Shown here: positions 1-10,400 of the stretch, piece after piece
How positions within the stretch are numbered: position 1 is the stretch's first letter
Layout of the letters: the number at the start of each line of letters is the position of its first letter
Source of the DNA: Halictus rubicundus
Taxonomy: Eukaryota; Arthropoda; Insecta; Hymenoptera; Halictidae
Assembly (NCBI RefSeq): GCF_050948215.1
Contig: NW_027488566.1
Coordinates: 1,043,501 to 1,107,500, forward strand
DNA length: 64,000 bases
Direction: 5' to 3'
The notes under the pieces: model-generated
What the model was told of the DNA's origin: nothing
Database searches by the model: none
The model's input: only the letters and a program-made list of their open reading frames with translations
Program-made: the position numbers and the translations under genes

Positions 1-602
1 ATATAGCATAGTCGTAGCTGTAGCTTCATGTATCATATGAAATTGCGATCACATTTGTATACCGATGAGCTTACATACAGTACCACATTATACAAAAGAG
101 AAAAAGAAATTGTTAACCCTTTGCACTCGAGTGGTGACTCTGAACCACCACTAGAAATTGTTGTGGCATTATTTCAAAGAAATTACAACAAATATTACAA
201 TGTATTTGTTACATTACAAAATTTGAATTTAATAGATTACTAAACATTTAAATATTCTATGTGGAAATCGGATCAGTTTCGTATGAATAAAATGAAAATA
301 TTCTAAGACAGAAGAGAAAAATGTAGTTTTAGAATGAAAATAGCGCCGAGTGCAAAGGGTTACTTTTACAGGTCTTGAAAATAAAGTGTCAACCTTTTTC
401 ATTAAATTATAACAATTGAACTACCAAGTTCATGAAAATAATCTTTTAGGTGCATACAGTAGACACACGAGAGTAGAATAATAAAATTAATTTTAATTGA
501 AAAAGGAATATTTTGGATTTTAGGAAAGGAATAACGCAAAGGCAAGATGGAGAATATAACAAAAAAGATTAAACATATTAGGTTTAAATTCTATATTTTA
601 AA
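1..602. other. AT-rich non-coding stretch with one MITE
   Basis: Apart from the small element at 117-359 I see no coding or RNA gene. The remainder is AT-rich sequence and the downstream flank of the minus-strand gene that ends at 603. Confidence 0.6.
117..359. mobile_element. MITE with piggyBac-like TTAA-flanked termini
   Basis: The left end reads TTAA then CCCTTTGCACTCGAG. The right end reads CGAGTGCAAAGGG then TTAC, so about 13 bp of terminal inverted repeat bound a 243-bp element with no coding capacity. The TTAA (mutated to TTAC on the right) next to a CCC-starting TIR is the pattern expected of piggyBac-superfamily MITEs. Family assignment is inference; the inverted repeat is seen directly. 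Confidence 0.55.
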
Positions 603-1643
603 TTATTTTTTAAATATATAATAATTTTTTTCGGCAATTTTATTAGTGCCTCTGATCCAGTTACCGCTGCCTCCTCTGCTTCCTCTGCTTCCTCTGTAAC
701 CCCAGCCACCCCTGCCGCCACTTCCTCCTCGTCTCATTGATTTTAACTCTTTTTCTATTTCGTGCAGCTGTAACGTGAAAAACAAACATTATTAAACGGA
801 CAATTTTTAAATGTTCTCATTCATATACAGTAACGAGCAAAACTGAGTCTACACTATTTGAAGCAACATAACTTTTTAAAAATTAGATCAAATGACTTGA
901 ATGTTATTGAGAAGTTAGAAGGATTAGTTTATTAGACGAGGTGTAAAAAATTTTTGAAAAAAATTTGAATTGGTCGGAATCGCAAAAGAAATAGTAAAAG
1001 TTGGTTTTTCAGCTTTTTTATCTGAGCCTGTATTGAAAATTTAAAGAATGTATTTGATTCGGTCGAATAAATTATATCCATGCTGGAAATTTCACCGATA
1101 TTGGTTAATTCGTTTACGAGTTATAAACGCAAGTGGAAAAGTTGCCATTTTTCACGATTTTCGACCGCACTTTTAATCGTTTATAACTCGTAAACGAATT
1201 AACCAATATAGATGAAATTTTCAATACAGGCTCAGATAAAAAAGCTAAAAAAAACCAACTTTTACTATTTCTTTTACGATTCCGACCAATTCAAACTTTT
1301 TTCAAAAATTTTTTACACCTCGTCTAATAAACTAATCCTTCTAACTTCTCGATAACATTCAAGTCATTTGATCTAATCACAAAACTATTGTACGTACCTT
1401 CTTAGCGAAAAAAAGACTTTCGTCCGACCGCCTAAATGATGTACGCGGCGATCGGGAAGATGGATACTGAGACGATTGTGATGGCCCTGTTGGCGACCCC
1501 GACCGCGACCCGCGCCGCGAGCATCGCGATCGCGACCCGCGTCTCGGGGACCGCAATCCGCGCCGCGAGCATCGCGATCGCGACCCGCGTCTCGGGGAAC
1601 GCGAGCTCCGGCGTGAATCTGTTTGGGTCGCTACGGTTGGCAT
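603..1643 (-). CDS. RS-rich / GR-rich protein, two visible exons (unrecognised gene)
   Basis: Two minus-strand exons join in frame. Exon A (1643-1398) follows a TTTTTTCAG acceptor and ends in a GTACGT donor. It encodes 82 residues rich in RS/SR, including two tandem copies of a 16-residue unit (48-bp DNA repeats). Exon B (767-603) follows a CACGTTACAG acceptor and encodes 54 residues: a short charged helix (LHEIEKELKSM) and then an RGG/GRG/GSRG-rich tail with a stop at 603. The junction is phase 0. RS plus RGG composition suggests an RNA-binding or splicing-associated protein, but I cannot name it. The Met at 1643 sits directly at the acceptor, so this may be an internal exon with further exons upstream. 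A MITE fills most of the 630-bp intron. Confidence 0.5.
826..1378. mobile_element. Palindromic MITE (mariner-like ends) inside an intron
   Basis: The segment at about 884-1042 is repeated in inverted orientation at about 1216-1377, and the interior (about 1090-1135 versus 1170-1213) is itself inverted, so nearly the whole element folds back on itself. The left terminus (TACAGTAACGAGCAAAACTG) is present. The matching outer right terminus is missing here but present in the fragment ending at 3291. It lies between the two exons of the minus-strand RS/GR gene; without it the intron would be about 75 bp. No ORF. Confidence 0.65.
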
Positions 1644-1736
1644 CTGAAAAAATTACAAAAATTATAATAGCAGACTCTACAAAACTCTACATCTCTATAT
1701 CTTGAAATATATTTGCTAAATAAAATATTTTGATTG

Positions 1737-1947
1737 AATGCATTTTTATATATTGGTTTTTGTAGAGTTTGCCTCGGTTTAACACAACTTTCCTACTTTT
1801 CTGTACATCTGTTTGCACACAGAATATTCTGCGTACATTGTTCCTGTTTCTGCACAAATATTTTTATTTTTATTCTACCCTGCGCCCTGATTTTACACGG
1901 TACGTATCCACCGAATAAAAAGACACCAACGTGTAACCTTCACTAAC
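1737..1947 (+). repeat. Dispersed repeat, copy 1 (inverted mate at 3299-3530)
   Basis: About 210 bp that reappears as the reverse complement at 3299-3530 with moderate divergence. Both copies happen to be open in one frame, but substitutions and indels do not respect codons, so I regard it as non-coding repeat DNA. Confidence 0.55.
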
Positions 1948-2149
1948 CATACATGGTCGCTGTTAATGACATCAATACGAATTTTGTTTTTAGAAATTAG
2001 AAAAATACCTTGTTTTCTTTCAATTTTTTAAAAATTTTGGGTTTTAAAAAACGGTTTTCAGATTTTTATTCAGGTCACTAAAAGCGACAATTTATAGCGA
2101 ACAGCAAAACTGAATCCAGATTATTGGTAACAGCATAAATTTTTATTTC

Positions 2150-3090
2150 ACTGTAACAGACCTGGCTGCGCCAGGCCTGTTCCTAATTGTACGCGCCCCG
2201 AATCCGAGCCCCCGAACACGACCGACGGATACCGAGATCCGCCGGTAACCGCGAGCGCCCCCGCGAGCCCCGCAACACCGAACCGATCTTGGCGGGAACC
2301 GGAACCCGCCATGATGCGACACCGGCGCGCCGGATGCGTGACGACACCGGAAAAGCCGACCGCGAACCGTACCGCACCGCACCCCCTCGCCCGGCAAGAC
2401 GAGCGAGACGAACCGGAAAACGGTCTCTTCGGTTTTCCGCCGTCATAGCGACCAGTCGTGTTTTACCGAGCCGTATTCTCCAGCCGCCGATACCGACCGC
2501 ACGGATACGTCCGAACTCGCGCTGTTCCGACGCCGAGAAACCGCCCGCCGATTCTCGCAGAGTATTATTTTACCCGCGGATCTTGTAACCGCGAGTGTGA
2601 CGAATTACTCGCGACCCTCGAACCCCGATCTACGCCGCGTACCGGACCACCTGGAGAGCCGCCCCGTCGCCGAGCGATCGAGGACCGGAACCAGGGTAAG
2701 TACCTTTCTTTCCCGTTAACCCGACGTCCCCGCCTCCACCCTACACCCTCGGAGAGCGAACCACCCGTGACCGGCGTAACGCCGGCCGTCCATGGGCGCG
2801 GGCTCTCCGTCCGCCGAAGTTGCCCTGGTCCGGAAACGCCGCTGCGTACGGCTAAGACCACGCCGTGACCCGACACGCGCGCGACCTGAGTCGCGACCGC
2901 CGACCTCCGAACCGCGAAGCCGGGAGAGTGATGAACGTGTAGCCGAGCCGCGTCATTAACCACCCGCGCCCGACCGTCCGTGTCCCGCCGTAACCCTCGC
3001 GTTATCCCGCTGCGAACCCTGGCACGGCGAGCCAAATCCGGCCGCGAGGAACCAGTTGTATCGAGATCCGCCGGGAAACGGACTCGTTAC
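2150..3090. other. GC-rich island, no recognisable gene
   Basis: Strongly GC- and CpG-rich compared with its surroundings. Several frames are open simply because of base composition. A good donor-like motif (CAGGGTAAGTACC) occurs near 2691-2703 on the plus strand, so this could be a promoter plus 5' exon, or a GC-rich piece of a retroelement LTR or leader. No protein family was recognised. Confidence 0.35.
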
Positions 3091-3149
3091 ATCACTTATC
3101 GGCGAAATGTTCAGCATAGATATAATTTATTCGAGTGAATAAAACACAT

Positions 3150-3291
3150 TTTTTGAATTTTCAATACAAGCTCAGATAAAAAAGTTGACAAAACCAACTT
3201 TTACTATTTCTTTCAAGTCATTTGGTTCTAATTTTAAAAAAGTTATGCTGTTTCGAATAGTGTGGATCCAGTTTTGCTCTTCACTGTACGC
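3150..3291. mobile_element. Fragment of the palindromic MITE family
   Basis: Matches the right half of the element at 826-1378, with an internal deletion of roughly 95 bp. It ends with the outer terminus that the first copy lacks (reverse complement TACAGTGAAGAGCAAAACTG). A weaker related end occurs near 2097-2155. Confidence 0.55.
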
Positions 3292-3298
3292 TCAGTGA

Positions 3299-3530
3299 AG
3301 GTTACAAAGTCAGATACACGTGGCTGTCATTTTACACAGTGGATACGTACCGTTTAAAAAGACCGTGCAAAATAAGGAAACAGAATGGAATAAAAATACA
3401 AAACTTGTGCAAAAAAAGGAACCATGTACGCAGGATGTACCATACCGCGTGAAAACAGATTTGCAGATAAATAGGAAACTTGTATTAAACCAAAGCAAAC
3501 TGTACAAAAAACCAATATGAAGATGCGTTC
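3299..3530 (-). repeat. Dispersed repeat, copy 2
   Basis: Reverse-complement copy of 1737-1947. See that entry for the coding argument. Confidence 0.5.
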
Positions 3531-3706
3531 GGTCAAATTTCATAGAAAAGCCGCGTGAAAAAAAGAATAAGAGATTTCCTACAAGAGACAGGCGTAGTAA
3601 GGATGAAGGGTACTTACGATGCTTCCAGCTCGACGGCAACTTTCTTTCTAACAATCGCACGTTATTCACTGGTGTTACATTCATTTGTCTTTGACTGTTG
3701 TCATTT

Positions 3707-3812
3707 CATTTTTTTTTTTTTTTTTGGTGAGAGTGAGAGAGAAAGGGAGAGAAAGCAGTGATGAAAGAGAAAGAGAAAGAAAGCGGGGGTGAGAGCGAGA
3801 GAGATACTTCAA
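3707..3812. repeat. Poly-T followed by GA-rich microsatellite
   Basis: A T run is followed by imperfect GAGA/GAAA repeats (GTGAGAGAGAAAGG and similar). Low-complexity DNA with no gene. Confidence 0.7.
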
Positions 3813-3934
3813 TCATTTGTTGCACTATCTTTTGTTCTCTCACCGATTTGTAACCAATATGTGACAAAATTGGTTGACCAGTTCATCGTCGCGCGCTTTA
3901 CAATACGAAAGTACGAAGCGATTATTTACTCGTC

Positions 3935-4330
3935 TTATTGTGACGAGTGAATTGATGGGATTTTCCTGATGAAAATGAGTCCAAACACGACATCATTTGG
4001 ACTATCTTCAATGAGATTGTAATTTTTATCGTAACATTACGTATCAATGAAAATTGTTCGATTACACTCGAATTTGAACTCATTTTCATCAGGAAAATCC
4101 CATCAATTCACTCGTCACAATTTCATGAAGGTACATTGAAAAATCTAAAAGTTCAAACTTTCATTCGTGCGCGATTCATCATCTGCTTATACATTGTATG
4201 CCGTTTGTCAGTCGCTGGGTCTTCGACGTTCGGCGCTTGTCGGGTGTCGTCAGACCTCGTCGCCGTTTATTCGTCGAGCTGGCCAAAGTTATCCGAAGAT
4301 TTATTCGAAGCATTCGGATAAATCTACGAA
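3935..4330. repeat. Foldback repeat, copy 1 of a dispersed family
   Basis: A stem of about 40 bp (3936-3975 against 4082-4122) encloses about 105 bp. The internal sequence reappears at 4640-4700 and at 37575-37650, and the sequence downstream of the stem reappears at 37730-37870. It behaves as a non-coding, hairpin-forming mobile repeat. Confidence 0.55.
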
Positions 4331-4518
4331 TAAAAATACTAGATACAGTCCAATTTGTACCGTGTTCAGTGTCATTTTAATCAGAAGAATGCCACGAATT
4401 AGTCGGTGCAAGTTCCGTTAAAAAATAATGAAAAATAAAGAAGTTTTGCAATTGGATTGGTAGTTGTTTCACTCCGATACTTCGTGACTCTTCGAGCTCA
4501 GAACGTCAAAGACCAGCG

Positions 4519-4700
4519 ACCGACCAACAGCTTACAATGTAAACAGATGGAGAATCGAGCATTACTGGCAATTTAAACTTTTATATTTTTAATCAGAATA
4601 ATATTGTTAATACAAATAAGTTGTCGAGCTTATTCCGATGAAAATGAGTCCAAACACGACATCATTTGGACTATCTTCAATGAGATTGTAATTTTTATAG
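4519..4700. repeat. Foldback repeat, copy 2 (left half)
   Basis: Matches 37457-37640 in the same orientation at high identity, starting at GACCGACCAACAGC. Truncated after the ATTTTTAT segment. Confidence 0.55.
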
Positions 4701-6140
4701 ATTTTACATAAGAGATAAAAATAATTAAGAAAACAAAAAATCTGACTGCGAAAAGAATTATTAATAATTTATACTTTCTATTTCTATTTTATTTTTTGTT
4801 TTATTTATTATCAATATTTTATTTAATAAATTAGTTTTTTGTTTCTTATCTTTTTAGTTCTTTTCGCAGTCGGGTTTTTTGTTTTTTTTATAATATTTCT
4901 TATTTTTGCGGTCAGGTTTTTTTTTGTTTGCTGTCTGTCTACATTGAAACAATTATCATGCCGTGATTGTTTATACCTTTCATTTCCACGTCGGAAAATA
5001 ATACTCTTCAAAATGTGTTACCATTTGTTAACAATATATACAAAACATAATTTTTAAAACTATCCTTTTCTTCTGTACATTTACATATATATATTCGTGT
5101 TATATTCATATAGAACGTTTAAAAAATTAAGATTTTTAAACAAGTTAACGAATATTCAAATGATCGTACAATTATTTACAATTGAAAATTCCATATTTTA
5201 AATTAAGAAGGAATAAGCCTCCAAATTTCGACAGATCCGAAAGTAAGAAAAGAAACCGCTCGAACCAGCTCGAACGCTTTCCATGCGATCATCGACGGTG
5301 TTTGTATGAATATGATGCGGCAGCATTGGGGCAACGGGGGTCCTATTTATACTAAGTTATATCAATGGGCGTTTTTGTGGCCGGAATTAGATATCGTTAA
5401 TTTGGGAGTCGATAAGTGTACAATGGGGGTCTGTGGTCCAGAGATATGTCAACGGTTTCCGTCTGGGTGAGATAGGGCGAGTTTCGGTTGGTCGAGATAG
5501 CGTGGGCGTTGAGACGCACTGGTGGTCGTTGGTCGTCATCGATGTTGAATAGGAGAGGGGGAAATTGGCGTTACAATGCAGTGCTGGTTCGCTCTTTACC
5601 TCACGGAGTAGTTCCTCGGTCACCTCAGGGCCTCATGTTTCGTTTTCAACGGTTAAGAAGTAATTTTGCAGGTATTTTCTCATTATTTCTTTATCAATGT
5701 TTTAATTTGAATAGATCTTGTTTTCTTGAATTTGGAATTTATAGGATAGGGGTCTTAGGGATTGCTATTCCCTTATAACTTCTGCGAAATATATTCTTTA
5801 CGTTCCTTGAGTTTTAGTGCCGTATATATATATTAATATATACATTAATAACCAAATTACGAGAAGTGCCCGAAAACAGGCCATTTGTCCGCACTGTGCG
5901 GCGGTCTCTTTATTTTCCGAGATATTCGAAAAAAACTGTCTATTTTGATGAAAAATTCTGCCTATTTTGAATGACCGAATTTGTTCTTTAGGGCGGGGGA
6001 GGGTTCTTTCGTTAATACCTACAATGCACAACAAACTTTCGTTAATACACCCTATGAAAGTATCGAGTCGATGGGGTCAATGTTCTTCCACTTTGCAATC
6101 AAATTCGCAGAAGTAATCTATTCATGATCACTATAAGCTG
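4701..6140. other. Intergenic sequence without a supported gene
   Basis: AT-rich with T-runs. The only recognisable structure is a segment near 5870-6010 whose reverse complement resembles 22064-22140 (shared AAAGAACAA then TTCGGTCATTC next to a CCCCCGCC block), an old dispersed repeat. No convincing exon was seen. Confidence 0.5.
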
Positions 6141-6148
6141 TTTCTATA

Positions 6149-6481
6149 CTATATGTATCGATTGCCAAATGATTCCTTCAAATATCTCGATGCTTTAAAT
6201 TTGACTGTGAGTTCGGACCTGACATGAGTATAGAAATGCCGCGAGTGGAAATACTGGAACATTTCGGCAAGAAAAAAACGTAGATAAAACGAAAATATAC
6301 GAAATAGACATAATAAAGGATTTATTTTGTACATATTAAGAAGCAATATTTTATTCACTATATTGTCTTTTAATCTATTTCTTTTTTTTTTACTAATTAT
6401 TTCGCCAGTCTTTGAGGATACTCTTTCGGAAGGAACAGATGTTGCCATAACACAAAGATACTCCTTTGCAAGCTTTGATAT
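6149..6481 (-). pseudogene. hAT transposase C-terminal remnant
   Basis: Minus-strand reading contains the hAT dimerisation-type signature (LAKEYLCVMATSVPSERV followed by SKTGEIISKKRNR-like sequence), then degenerates after the LLLN segment. This is the C-terminal (Dimer_Tnp_hAT) part of a transposase that is several times longer when intact. The upstream part is missing because the LTR of the element at 6482-9793 begins inside the codon series. The reading frame continues by chance into that LTR. No TIRs were found. Confidence 0.75.
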
Positions 6482-7871
6482 TGTTACGTCCCAAGTGGGA
6501 TGAATTACGATTTTAAGAGGATAGGACGCAGTTTCGAACCTACCTGCATACACCGGCTATGGTTCGGAAAATTGAGGATCGTTTAAATAACTTTGTACCC
6601 TTATTTTGAAAACAACAAAATTATTGATTTATTCAAAGTGTTGTTCTGAATCAGAGATTACAAATTTGATTTTACAAATATGGTTTGTATAGCGCATATA
6701 CTGGAGTGCTTACAAATAGTTTGATTAATAATAATAATATTAATATTAGTTTGATAATAATAATAATATTAATATTAGTTTGATAATAATAATAATATTA
6801 ATATTACCGTGATCACGGGTTCGGATTCGGTTACAATATACTCCGACTGCTGACACTGGCCTTTGAAACGGTGTTGGAGATTTCAACATGGGAAACGAGA
6901 GGAGGCAGAGGGGCTTCCAAACTCCATAAAATATGTGCTCTGTACATAATGTCTATTTCAATATTTCAATTTCATTCTGTAACGAACCAACACTGTACAT
7001 ATATGCAAATACACGACTCAGGTGACTAGCTCGACGGCGCGTGCGCGACGTGGTCCCTGCGTCCCCTCCCGCGCCCCGCGAGTCCCGGGCGGATCGAGCA
7101 GCTCGCGGGCCGCGCGGGGGACGGGCGTCAGGAGCGATCGCGCTAACGACCGATCGATGCAGTCTCTGTACAATCGACCATCGATACAAATCAAGCGTGT
7201 TATTCTCTCTCTTCACCTTGTGACAATCGATCCGTCGGCCTTTCTCCTGCCACCCTGTTTCTCCGAACAGGAAAACTTTCAACGGAACGGAACGGAAATC
7301 TTTCAACGCCGTGAAAGATCCGAAGAGTTCGTAACAAACGGTTTGTCGCGAAACAACTGAACGAACTATTTTAACTTCAAAAGAGACTACTGGACTATTG
7401 ACTATGACTGAATAACTGATTGTTCACGATTGTCTGACTGACTGACTGTTTATAACTGAATTTGAGGAGTTGGTCCCCCTTTTTATAAGATGGACAGTCC
7501 TTTGTTTTTCAAAGATGCTGACACAGGAGTCTCTACCTTGCATCTTTTTATCTTCTTGATGTCTCCTGACTAGTCAGCTGTATGCCGACAGGATCTTTTT
7601 ACCATGAAGTCGGCGTCTTTTCTTATAATTTGGCATAATTGGACACCTTTCCTGTTTGTTCTCAGGGTGAAAACTGATCTTCATCTGCGTGTCTTGCAGG
7701 AAGATAAGTTGGAGTCGTTTCTCCTGCTACCTTACTGCGTAGAATTTTTAACATATATCTTAATCCTATTTTTACTTCTCCTCGCGCGACATCATCGGAT
7801 GTCCATAATAACTCATAATAATTCTTCATCTGTGGGTTTATTCGTTGGCCGTCGAACCACCGGACGTGACA
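6482..7871 (-). repeat. 3' LTR of minus-strand LTR element
   Basis: Runs from TGTTACGTCCCA to GGACGTGACA on the plus strand, and both flanks of it are homologous to the LTR at 8988-9793. It is about 580 bp longer because of inserted sequence at roughly 6800-7440, which includes a GC-rich block (7020-7150). It also contains three copies of a 29-30 bp AT-rich unit (TAGTTTGATAATAATAATAA...) at 6717-6806. Confidence 0.65.
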
Positions 7872-8956
7872 CCTTTATAAATTTGAGGATTATAAGGACT
7901 GCTAATATTCCTGCACTGCAGGATCCAAATGTAATGAAAAGAGAAGAAAAAAAAATGTGTACATGGTGTGGGTGCGCTTGTCACCATCGGGTGACTACTT
8001 CTTGGGCGTAGCCAGTGTGGATTAGCCACCACTCGTCCACGTTCATTTCGAAGTGCTCTTCGATGCATTCCGTGCACTCCCATGCCTGACGGACCCTTTC
8101 TAGTTGCCGACCGCAGTCTTGGCATTTGGAGTAGGTCTGGGCCGGGTTCAGCTGACACATGATGTGCCAGCCCCTTGCTTGTAGTACCAGTGCTCTCTTG
8201 GGGCTAGCCGGCCATAACATGTCCGGCATATCCTATTTTGGTGGTACACGTACGATGCTTCTTGCTGTGATGTACCCACGCAGTATAAATTTAGATGATT
8301 CCGGTACGTTTCAGGGTAATGGTGTGGTATTACCCCATCTATCGGCCCATAAAATTCCTTCAATACCTCCTCTTCGGGGCGGTAGTCCATACGTCTCCTC
8401 CATACGTCTCGGTCCGGCAAATTGCCGGCGGGCAGTCCATATTTGGAGTAGGTTTGGGCTGGATCTAACTGACACAAGATGTGCCAGCCTCTTTCTTCAC
8501 AATACCATTGTTCCCTTCTGATCAGGCGGCCATAACACGCACGACATATCCTATTTCAGTGATGTATATAGCACGTCTCTTGTCGTGGTGCGACGACACA
8601 GTACAGATTCAGGAGGTTCCGGTATGTTTCTGGATAGTGGGTCGGTACTACCCCATCTATAGGCCCGTAGAATTCTTGTAACACCTCTTCCTCTGGGCGA
8701 TAATTCGGCCTTGGGATAGGCATTGTTGTCTTTCTGAATTGATCCTTTGTCTCGCTATTACCTTCATCCATTTTATATAGTTGGTCTCTGGGATATCAGG
8801 GTTTCTGATGTAATTTATCACTGGTTTACCCATACAAGTTGATGTGCTGAGGATTGATAGCAGCTTCTCTGGACTAATTTTCCGATATACATACTCATAT
8901 ATTGAAGGTTCTTTCCAAAATTTTCTAATATTTTGTTGATCAAAGGTCTTTGTCAC
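7872..8956 (-). pseudogene. Cys-rich internally duplicated protein of an LTR element (unrecognised)
   Basis: The internal region of the LTR element carries broken minus-strand reading frames. An N-terminal part (8956-8657, beginning MTKTFDQQNIRKFWKE) is followed in other frames by two tandem copies of a unit of about 90 residues (around 8700-8430 and 8410-8150). Each copy contains YRPEEEVL.EFYGPIDGV, HYPETYRN.LNLYCV, then an NRICR.CYGRL motif and PAQTYSK. A C-terminal part (8150-7981) has CQDC and CTEC pairs, a zinc-ribbon-like arrangement. I recognise no protease, RT or integrase, so the element is non-autonomous or internally deleted. Its position suggests a Gag-like or accessory role, which is inference. 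Several frameshifts and at least one stop are present. Confidence 0.5.
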
Positions 8957-8964
8957 TGCGCTTT

Positions 8965-8984
8965 ATCCCACCGCTGTCACCAAT
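8965..8984 (-). promoter_or_regulatory. Primer-binding site of the LTR element
   Basis: Immediately inside the LTR at 8988 the minus strand reads TTGGTGACAGCGGTGGGA, the position and TGG start expected of a tRNA primer-binding site. This sets the element's orientation as minus. The tRNA was not identified. Confidence 0.5.
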
Positions 8985-8987
8985 TTT

Positions 8988-9793
8988 TGTTATGTCCCAG
9001 GTGGGGCGGATTATAATTTTTTGGGGATAAGTCGCAGTTTTGAACCTACCTGCATTCATCGGCTACGGTTCGGGAAATTGAGGATTGGTTAAATAAGTTG
9101 TATCCGTATTTTTAAAAAACAACAAAATTATCGATTTATTCAGAATTAGGTGCTGAATCAGATATTCGAAGTTTGACTTTACTTTACAAGCAGGGATTTT
9201 GTATAGCGCATAAGCTAGAGGGCTTACAAGTGTTTCGCTTTATAATAATATTAATTTATCGAGTTGCTGATTTTCGGAGATCGCTCGCAAGTTTGCAGTC
9301 GCTGATTTCGGGAGGGCGCTCGCAGGTTGTAGTCGTTGGTTTTCCGCAGTGGCTCGCACTTCGCGGGACTTATACGCCGAAACTCATAGATTTTAAAAAG
9401 AACTGTTAATAATTGCGCGACGCGTCTAACGTACGGATCTTTTACTAACTGACTGAACTCATTTTGAGGAGTTGATCTTCTCAATGTCTCCTGATTAGTC
9501 AGCTGTGTGTTGCCAGGGTTCTTTTACTTATGAAGTCGACGTCTTTTCTTGTAATTCGGCATAATATTCTTCTTGTTTGTTTCCAAGGTGTAAACTGATC
9601 TTCGTCTGCGTGTCTTGCAGGAAGATAAGTTGGAGTCTTTTTCCGCGCTACCTAACTGCGTAGAATTGCTAACATATATTTTAATCTTATTTTATTTCCT
9701 CTCGCGCGACATCATCGGGTTTTTCTATAATAATTAATACTAATTCTTTATCTAAGCGTTTATTCATTTATCGTCGAACCACCGGACGTGACA
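8988..9793 (-). repeat. 5' LTR of minus-strand LTR element
   Basis: 806 bp from TGTTATGTCCCAGG to CCGGACGTGACA. It aligns with both ends of 6482-7871 and has TG...CA termini. Flanking bases (GATAT on the left of the element, ACGCA on the right) do not match, so no target duplication is visible. The element may have recombined with another copy. Confidence 0.65.
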
Positions 9794-9795
9794 AC

Positions 9796-10400
9796 GCATA
9801 AATGCACTGCCCTGAAAGGAAGTTTGTTTTTGCTAACAATTACATGAGCTAAAACAACTCTAACAAGTCCTTTGCAGAAAAATATAAACGGCTGTTTCGA
9901 CCTAATTATAAACTGCTCCTTATCCCCAGCAACAGTTGCCCAGAGCACCCAATATGAATCAGTCGCTCCATATCACCTGACGCTGGGGTTATTTGCTGCT
10001 ATGTCAGGATGTATCTCATGCATACTAGCGCCGACAACATGGGTAGGCCACACATTCACTTCTGTACATTTCAATCCCCAGAGATTATCGGATCCCACTT
10101 TTTGGTACTTAGTACCCCATGCATCTTGATTTTAAGGCTTAGTCTGTGCAGGTATCCGCATCAGTTTAGCGTTGTGACGGTGATCTCGCTTCGAATGTGC
10201 TTGTGACACGCACCAATCTCTGCTTGATACGCCGAGGAAAGCTTCTCCTAAAGCGCTTGCTTGTTGAAGTGTTTTCCGATTTGGCTGCTGTGAATCTGTA
10301 TCTCTTTCTGTGAGATAAAACATTTTTACTGGTTTACCGTGCGTGTCATCCACCCGGTGTTCCCCAACGAGGTGCAGCTTTAAGATCTTTGAAGGTCAGC
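9796..10400 (-). pseudogene. Decayed unknown ORF
   Basis: One minus-strand frame stays open for about 200 codons with only two stops (a TAA near 10130 and a TGA near 9975). Recognisable stretches include KPVKMFYLTERDTDSQQ, WGTKYQKVGSDNLWGLKC and FRAVHLC. It then runs into the adjacent LTR. The low stop density suggests a former coding exon. I do not recognise the family. Confidence 0.35.

Noticed and set aside
2187..3035. Several overlapping open frames in the GC-rich island
   Set aside because: Open on both strands in several frames with Arg/Pro-rich translations, as expected from GC composition; no domain or homologue was recognised.
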